From Bacillota bacterium (GTDB lineage Bacteria; Eremiobacterota; SpSt-956; JAKJGF01), in NCBI GenBank assembly GCA_029555925.1, contig JAKPQU010000627.1:1-9259 (forward strand): a DNA stretch of 9,259 bases, in the 5' to 3' direction. The number at the start of each line of letters is the position of its first letter. Within the stretch, counting starts at the first letter, position 1. The position numbers and the translations under genes are program-made. Positions 5,174 through 9,259 of the stretch are shown piece after piece. The notes under the pieces are model-generated. The model worked only from the letters and a program-made list of their open reading frames with translations. It searched no databases and was not told the DNA's origin.

Positions 5174-6614
5174 ATTCCATTAATTTATTCAATTCTTCTA
5201 AAAGTAGCTTATTGGTCAATTCCGGATTTGCTTTACCCTTTGAAAGTTTCATAATCTGTCCTACAAGAAATCCCGTTACTTTAGTTTTTCCATTCAAATA
5301 TCCGTTAACAGCATCGGAATTTTCGTCAATAACTTTCTTTACAAGATTTCGTAAAACGTCTATATCACTTATCTGAATAAGACCTTTTTCTTCTATAATT
5401 TTTCCGGCACTCTTCCCTGTTTCGAGCATTTCCTCTATCAGCTCTTTTCCTATTTTTCCGCTTATTATATTATCATCTATCAGAGTTAAAAATTTAACAA
5501 AATGTTCGGGAGATAACTTTGTGTCATTTATATCAATATTTCCGGCATTTAAATATTTAGCTATGTCCCCTGTAAGCCAGTTGACGATAACAGAAGGTTT
5601 GTTATAAATGGCAACTGTCTGTTCAAAAAAACCTGACATGTTCCTGCATATTATATCTGCTTCATAATCTGAAAGAGAATAATCTCTCATATATCTGTTT
5701 TTTTTCTCAGATGGAAGCTCGGGAACAGTCTTTTTTAATTCTTCTATCCACAGGCTGTCAATCTTCAGAGGGGGAAGGTCAGGTTCTGGAAAATATCTGT
5801 AATCATGAGCCATTTCTTTACCTCTCATAAAAATAGTTTTATTTTCATCTTCAATCCATCCTCTTGTTTCCTGGTTTATAGTCTCTCCCCTGTCCAGAAG
5901 TTCTGTCTGTCTTTTTATCTCGTAAGCCAGAGCCTTCTGAACCGATTTAAAAGAATTCATATTTTTTATTTCTACTTTCTTTGATAGCTCAGGGAAACCT
6001 TCTTTATTGACAGAAACATTTGCATCACATCTGAGAGATCCTTCTTCCATTTTGCAATCACTTATTCCGATACAGAGAAGTATGGCTTTTAACTCTTTAA
6101 GATATTCATAGGCTTCTTCCGGCTCTCTCATATCAGGTTTGCTCACAATTTCAAGGAGCGGTACACCTGCTCTGTTAAAATCTTCAAGTGTATAAAGAGA
6201 TTTATCAATATTACCGGTATGAATGGATTTCCCCGTATCTTCTTCCAGATGAATTCTTTCGATTCCTATTTTCTTTTTATTTCCCTGTAATTGTATTTCA
6301 AGATATCCATTAGCAGAAAGAGGCAAATCATACTGGGAAATCTGATAATTTTTTGGCATGTCGGGATAAAAATAATTCTTTCTGTCAAATTTTGATTTTT
6401 CAGGTATATGACAGTTAAGAGCAATAGCAGCCTTTAGAAGGTACTCGACAGCTTTTCTGTTTATGACAGGAAGCACTCCGGGAAGTCCGAGGCACACCGG
6501 ACATACATTCGTATTTGGAGGAGAACCGAACTCTGTGCTGCAGGAACAGAACATTTTACTTTCAGTAAGAAGTTCTACATGAACTTCAAGTCCTATAATT
6601 ATATGATATGACAT
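5169..6614 (-). CDS. gatB: Asp-tRNA(Asn)/Glu-tRNA(Gln) amidotransferase subunit B
   Basis: GatB binds the mischarged tRNA and activates the Glu or Asp side chain with ATP, before amidation with ammonia delivered from GatA in the cytoplasmic GatCAB complex. The 481 residues match the usual length. Family landmarks: GLEVHVELLTESKMFC at 8-23 (E10 and H12 are probable metal/active-site residues by family knowledge), a C-x-C plus NTNVCPVCLGLPG signature at 23-46 (possible zinc ligands C23, C25, C38, C41), HLEEDTGK at 122-129, NRAGVPLLEIVSKPD at 147-161, MEEGSLRCDANVSV at 189-202, HDYRYFPEPDLPP at 270-282, and a helical YqeY-like tail from about 330 with GFLVGQIMK and GKANPE at 448-465. Nothing appears missing. 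The ATG lies one base after the gatA stop, so translation is probably coupled. The stop codon lies in a heptamer repeat. Confidence 0.98.
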   Translation of the reverse strand: MSYHIIIGLEVHVELLTESKMFCSCSTEFGSPPNTNVCPVCLGLPGVLPVINRKAVEYLLKAAIALNCHIPEKSKFDRKNYFYPDMPKNYQISQYDLPLSANGYLEIQLQGNKKKIGIERIHLEEDTGKSIHTGNIDKSLYTLEDFNRAGVPLLEIVSKPDMREPEEAYEYLKELKAILLCIGISDCKMEEGSLRCDANVSVNKEGFPELSKKVEIKNMNSFKSVQKALAYEIKRQTELLDRGETINQETRGWIEDENKTIFMRGKEMAHDYRYFPEPDLPPLKIDSLWIEELKKTVPELPSEKKNRYMRDYSLSDYEADIICRNMSGFFEQTVAIYNKPSVIVNWLTGDIAKYLNAGNIDINDTKLSPEHFVKFLTLIDDNIISGKIGKELIEEMLETGKSAGKIIEEKGLIQISDIDVLRNLVKKVIDENSDAVNGYLNGKTKVTGFLVGQIMKLSKGKANPELTNKLLLEELNKLMES

Positions 6615-6615
6615 G

Positions 6616-8085
6616 TTACTTCACCTCCATAGCCGGTTTTAACATATGATATCCCGAAGTCTGTTCAAAACCATAGGCAAGTCTTAATATCATAGCTTCA
6701 TCAAATATGTTTCCTGTAATCTGTAAACCGAAAGGAAGTCCGTCTATAAGTCCGGCAGGGACAGACAAGGAAGGTACACCTGCCAGATTTACCGGTATCG
6801 TACATATATCAGTCAGATACATCTGGAGAGGATTATTTATTTTTTCGCCGATGAGAAAGGCAGTGGTAGGAGCCACAGGAGAAATAATGGCATTAAATGT
6901 TTTAAAAACTTCTTCAAAATCTCTTTTTAAAAGGGTTCTTACCTTCTGAGCCTTCAAATAATAAGCGTCATAATAGCCGGCACTGAGTGCATAGGTGCCG
7001 AGCATAATTCTTCTTTTAACTTCCGAGCCGAAAGCACTTCTTGTTTTTTCATACATAGAAAAAATATCTTTACCTTCAAAATCCCTGTAACCATAGCGAA
7101 CTCCGTCAAAACGGGCAAGATTGGAACTGGCTTCAGACGAAGAGATAATATAATATACAGGAAGAGCGTATTTCAACAGAGGAAGAGAAATTTCTTCGCA
7201 TGTTACGCCCATATGTTCAAATAAAGATATTGCTTCAAAAAACCTGGTCTTTACCTTTTCATTTATACCTTCTCCAATTAATTCGGCAGGATAGGCCACT
7301 CTGAGACCTGTTACATCTTTCTCAATAAGTTCTTCATAAAGAGGAACTTCTCTGTTTATAGAAGTAGAATCATGACTATCATAGCCGGAAATTACTTCCA
7401 GCATGATAGAAGCATCTCTTACATCTTTAGCAAGAGGGCCTATCTGATCCAGGGAAGAACCAAAAGCTACAAGACCATATCTTGAAACTCTGCCATAAGT
7501 AGGCTTAAGACCGACAACACCGCAGTAAGATGCGGGAAGTCTTATGGAACCGCCTGTATCGCTTCCGAGAGAAATAATAACCTCTGAAGCAGCTACAGAT
7601 GCGGCAGAACCTCCGCTGGAACCACCGGGCACTCTGTTGAAATCCCATGGATTTTTTACAGGATGAAAAGCAGAATTTTCATTGGATGAACCCATAGCAA
7701 ATTCGTCACAGTTAAGTTTTCCCATAATAATAGCATCGTTATCAATGAGTTTTCTAATAACAGTGCCATCATAAGGAGGGACAAAATTTTTCAGTATTTT
7801 CGAGCCGCATGTAGCAGGCATTCCTTTTACACACATATTGTCTTTTATCCCGACAGGGATTCCTGCAAGTTTTCCTGTTTTTTCACCTGAAGCAATTTTC
7901 TTATCCACTTCTCTTGCTTTATTTAAAAGCTCTTCTTTCGGACAAACCCATAAAAAAGCTCCGGTTTTACTGTCATATTCTTCTATTCTTTCACAAACAG
8001 ATTTTACTATATCTTCAGAAGAAATTTCTCGGGCCAGAAGTTTTTCTCTCAATTGATATGATGTATAATTGTATAATGGTTCCAA
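6616..8085 (-). CDS. gatA: Asp-tRNA(Asn)/Glu-tRNA(Gln) amidotransferase subunit A
   Basis: GatA is the glutaminase of GatCAB: it releases ammonia from glutamine, which passes to GatB. At 489 residues it has normal length. It is an amidase-signature enzyme with an intact Ser-cisSer-Lys triad, by alignment with known GatA: K81 in VGIKDN, S156 in PGGSSGGSAA, and nucleophile S180 in SDTGGSIRLPA. Other family blocks are KLNCDEFAMGSSNENSAF (123-140), GLKPTYGRVSRYGLVAFGSSLDQIGP (192-217), the segment 353-382 with EVKRRIMLGTY and SAGYYDAYY, and AGVPSLSVPAG (435-445). The start is TTG at 8085 (reads MEPLYNYTSYQL, matching family N-termini), with AAGGGGG 8 bases upstream; no ATG gives a full domain. 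It follows gatC after 33 bp and its last codons contain the gatB ribosome binding site. Confidence 0.98.
   Translation of the reverse strand: MEPLYNYTSYQLREKLLAREISSEDIVKSVCERIEEYDSKTGAFLWVCPKEELLNKAREVDKKIASGEKTGKLAGIPVGIKDNMCVKGMPATCGSKILKNFVPPYDGTVIRKLIDNDAIIMGKLNCDEFAMGSSNENSAFHPVKNPWDFNRVPGGSSGGSAASVAASEVIISLGSDTGGSIRLPASYCGVVGLKPTYGRVSRYGLVAFGSSLDQIGPLAKDVRDASIMLEVISGYDSHDSTSINREVPLYEELIEKDVTGLRVAYPAELIGEGINEKVKTRFFEAISLFEHMGVTCEEISLPLLKYALPVYYIISSSEASSNLARFDGVRYGYRDFEGKDIFSMYEKTRSAFGSEVKRRIMLGTYALSAGYYDAYYLKAQKVRTLLKRDFEEVFKTFNAIISPVAPTTAFLIGEKINNPLQMYLTDICTIPVNLAGVPSLSVPAGLIDGLPFGLQITGNIFDEAMILRLAYGFEQTSGYHMLKPAMEVK
6622..6628 (-). promoter_or_regulatory. gatB Shine-Dalgarno embedded in the gatA 3' end
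   Basis: Minus-strand GGAGGTG lies 7 bases before the gatB ATG, within the gatA codons for the final E-V-K. The junction is TAA, C, ATG. Ribosomes ending on gatA should reinitiate on gatB, which would keep the subunits in equal amounts. Confidence 0.8.
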
Positions 8086-8093
8086 TAAGTTAA

Positions 8094-8100
8094 CCCCCTT
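8094..8100 (-). promoter_or_regulatory. Ribosome binding site supporting the gatA TTG start
   Basis: Minus-strand AAGGGGG ends 8 bases before the TTG at 8085. It is the only purine-rich site in the gatC-gatA gap and is well placed for that codon. Confidence 0.6.
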
Positions 8101-8135
8101 ACATTCAGTTATCAGTAATCAGTTACCGGTCATCA
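8101..8135. repeat. Heptamer run spanning the gatC stop codon
   Basis: Plus-strand units in 7-bp register: ACATTCA (8101), GTTATCA (8108), GTAATCA (8115), GTTACCG (8122) and GTCATCA (8129). On the minus strand these read as TGATNAC-like units. The gatC TGA (8121-8119) is the beginning of one unit, and the last codons of gatC (L-M-T-G-N) are encoded by the preceding ones. The units are more divergent than in the 4681 array. Confidence 0.6.
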
Positions 8136-8433
8136 ATTTAGAGATATCATAACCGATAATTCTGGGTATTTTAAAATAATTCTCTTCTCTCTCAGGGGCA
8201 TTGGCCAGAGCAAGTTCTATCTCCATAGACTTATGTAATCTGTCTTCCCTGAATATATTTGTCAGAGGAATAGAGTGAAATGCAGGTTCTACTCCCTCTG
8301 TATCGATTTCATTGAGTTGTCCGGCAAAATCCAGAATTTCACCTAACTGTTGACAGAAGAGCTTTTTTTCTTCTTCTGTAAGTGATAGTGAGGCAAGACG
8401 TGCCACATGCTCCACATCTGATACGGTAAGCAT
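8119..8433 (-). CDS. gatC: Asp-tRNA(Asn)/Glu-tRNA(Gln) amidotransferase subunit C
   Basis: GatC is the small subunit that wraps around GatA and GatB and stabilises the amidotransferase. The 104-residue product shows the family pattern: VEHVARLASLSLTEEEKKLF near the N-terminus, ILDFAGQLNEIDTEGVEP in the middle, then REDRLHKS, NAPEREENYFKIPRII. I start it at ATG 8433 because AAGGAG (8440-8445) lies 6 bases upstream and the protein then begins MLTVSDVEHVA like its relatives. An in-frame ATG at 8460 would add nine residues (MRYLRKEIF) that overlap this ribosome binding site and has none of its own. The product runs about ten residues past the usual VPRII-like end. That tail ends LMTGN, is encoded by heptamer repeat sequence, and is probably non-functional. 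First gene of the gat operon. Confidence 0.96.
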   Translation of the reverse strand: MLTVSDVEHVARLASLSLTEEEKKLFCQQLGEILDFAGQLNEIDTEGVEPAFHSIPLTNIFREDRLHKSMEIELALANAPEREENYFKIPRIIGYDISKLMTGN

Positions 8434-8439
8434 AAATAT

Positions 8440-8445
8440 CTCCTT
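8440..8445 (-). promoter_or_regulatory. gatC Shine-Dalgarno, deciding the start
   Basis: Minus-strand AAGGAG, 6 bases from ATG 8433, within GAAAGGAGATAT. It is inside the frame that would be coding if translation began at 8460, which argues for the shorter GatC. Confidence 0.8.
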
Positions 8446-8478
8446 TCTTAAGTACCGCAACAGGTAAATTCATAATCA

Positions 8479-8508
8479 TTTATAAATTATCTATATGAGA
8501 ATCGTCAC
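8479..8508 (-). promoter_or_regulatory. Candidate sigma70-type promoter for the gat operon
   Basis: On the minus strand GTGACG (8508-8503, 4 of 6 matches to TTGACA) is separated by 18 bases from TATAAA (8484-8479, 5 of 6 matches to TATAAT). Initiation would fall near 8471, giving a leader of about 38 bases before gatC. The -35 hexamer is part of the last unit of the heptamer array. A weak -35 in AT-rich sequence makes chance occurrence possible. Confidence 0.35.
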
Positions 8509-8530
8509 GCGTAACGCGTAACGCGTGACG
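8503..8530. repeat. Four-unit heptamer array, CGTNACG type, near-palindromic
   Basis: Four exact 7-base units: CGTCACG, two copies of CGTAACG, and CGTGACG. The first and last are reverse complements, so the 28-bp block is an inverted repeat with 13 of 14 positions matching between halves. ACGCGT occurs three times, every 7 bp. It lies between the acetyltransferase gene and gatC and overlaps the candidate -35 element. Confidence 0.9.
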
Positions 8531-8590
8531 GGAGGAACTGGTTATCATTTTTCGTTGTGACCGTTAGTAAGTGTTGAACAGGTTTTATTA

Positions 8591-8604
8591 ATTCACTACT
8601 CACT
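8591..8604 (-). repeat. Two AGTGANT-like heptamers
   Basis: Plus-strand ATTCACT and ACTCACT are adjacent and resemble the TGANNNG family on the minus strand. They lie 18 bases past the acetyltransferase stop codon. With only two units this could be chance; it is listed because the same type recurs after the TPR and Big-like genes. Confidence 0.35.
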
Positions 8605-8621
8605 GTTTCAAGTATTACCCA

Positions 8622-9259
8622 TTATGATTTATTAATCACATATTTCATCAACATATTTTCTCTATATATTTTTCCTCCCAGCTCTTCCAGTAACGAAACA
8701 GGTATTTTCTGTTTATCACTGAAAGAAAATATAACATTTACATTTGCTTTCATCCCGTTCAGAACCAGCTTAAAAAATTGTTCAAGTAAAATCAATGGAG
8801 TTCCCACGTTAAATACTATGTCCAGAAGAGCCTTATTATGATTGAAGTAATAATAAATTACCGAAAAAGCTTTAATAACATTATCTATCTCTAATATATA
8901 TACATCCAGTTTTTCTCTTTTATATTTTAACATGAGATTATCCATATAATGTTCTATGTAATTATATTCAGGGAATCTTGGTATTAAACACTCTGACATA
9001 AGAGAGGATTGTTGGATAAATTCATTTAATCTGTGTGTATCCTGAGAAGGGATCCAGTATCTGAACCCTTCATGTTCTTCACTGATTATTTTATCATTGT
9101 CTCTCGTAAATATCATATAATATTTTGAACCTCTATTGAGAAAACCGGCTCTTCTATAAAAATTAACAGCACGATTATCCTTTCTGACTTCAAGATAAAA
9201 TTCCCTTATACTGTGTGCAGAAAATTTCTCCACTATGTCATGTAAAAAATCTTTTCCCA
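8622..9259 (-). CDS. GNAT-family N-acetyltransferase, 5' end beyond window, with second GNAT-like domain
   Basis: The frame stays open to the right edge, so the gene continues outside the window; a GTG at 9233 is internal, not the start. The visible 211 residues begin GKDFLHDIVEKFSAHSIREFYLEVRKDNRAVNFYRRAGF, which matches the C-terminal half of a GNAT domain: the end of the acetyl-CoA-binding Q/R-x-x-G-x-G/A loop (the final G and following K), then the helix, the LEVRKDN strand and the NFYRRAGF motif typical of RimI-like enzymes. About 150 further residues follow. Their tail (from VIKAFSVIYYY to LLEELGGKIYRENMLMKYVI) has the strand-helix-strand look of a second GNAT fold without a clear acetyl-CoA loop, possibly a degenerate partner domain. 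Substrate unknown. The gene ends 188 bp upstream of gatC and is probably separate from the gat operon. Confidence 0.8.
   Translation of the reverse strand, partial: GKDFLHDIVEKFSAHSIREFYLEVRKDNRAVNFYRRAGFLNRGSKYYMIFTRDNDKIISEEHEGFRYWIPSQDTHRLNEFIQQSSLMSECLIPRFPEYNYIEHYMDNLMLKYKREKLDVYILEIDNVIKAFSVIYYYFNHNKALLDIVFNVGTPLILLEQFFKLVLNGMKANVNVIFSFSDKQKIPVSLLEELGGKIYRENMLMKYVINKS

Noticed and set aside
8434..8460. Longer GatC starting at ATG 8460
   Set aside because: It would place the strong ribosome binding site inside the gene and add nine residues absent from the family; ATG 8433 fits better.
9231..9233. GTG as start of the acetyltransferase
   Set aside because: The frame is open beyond it to the window edge and the upstream residues GKDFLHDI continue the GNAT motif, so it is an internal codon.

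Overview
The window is a compact, AT-rich bacterial stretch in which every supported gene lies on the minus strand, so it is read here from high to low coordinates. The central landmark is a complete gatC-gatA-gatB set, encoding the tRNA-dependent amidotransferase that makes Gln-tRNA(Gln) and/or Asn-tRNA(Asn) by the indirect route. It is followed by three genes with Sec-type signal peptides and protein-protein interaction folds: a small Ig-like (Big-type) protein, a 13-unit TPR protein, and a 21-unit ankyrin protein. Good Shine-Dalgarno sequences, the GatCAB genes and the lack of introns indicate a bacterium. No rRNA or clade marker is present, so the phylum cannot be fixed. Heptamer-filled intergenic gaps and large secreted TPR/ankyrin proteins suggest an uncultivated, free-living or host-associated lineage, but that is an impression only.

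Layout from right to left: the 3' part of a GNAT-type acetyltransferase gene runs off the window edge (8622-9259). A 188-bp gap follows, with heptamer repeats and a candidate promoter. Then come gatC (8119-8433), gatA (6616-8085, TTG start), gatB (5169-6614, one base after gatA), the Big-like exported protein (4766-5146, TTG start, 22 bp after gatB), the TPR protein (3171-4658), the ankyrin protein (705-3005, GTG start) and a cysteine-rich uncharacterised protein (148-612). The remaining 147 bp at the left edge hold no gene I can support.

The gat genes and the Big-like gene are spaced like an operon. The TPR and ankyrin genes have longer leaders (107 and 165 bp) and may be transcribed separately, though no convincing promoters or U-tract terminators were seen there. 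The three secreted proteins carry no visible catalytic domain and look like envelope or periplasmic scaffolds. A functional link between them and tRNA amidation is not supported beyond proximity.

The most unusual signal is not in the genes. Most gaps between minus-strand genes from 3006 to 8621 contain short arrays with a strict 7-bp period. There are two main flavours: a near-palindromic CGTNAYG type and a TGANNNG type. They run right up to, and in several cases include, the stop codons of the neighbouring genes. I found no CRISPR array, insertion sequence, tRNA or rRNA.
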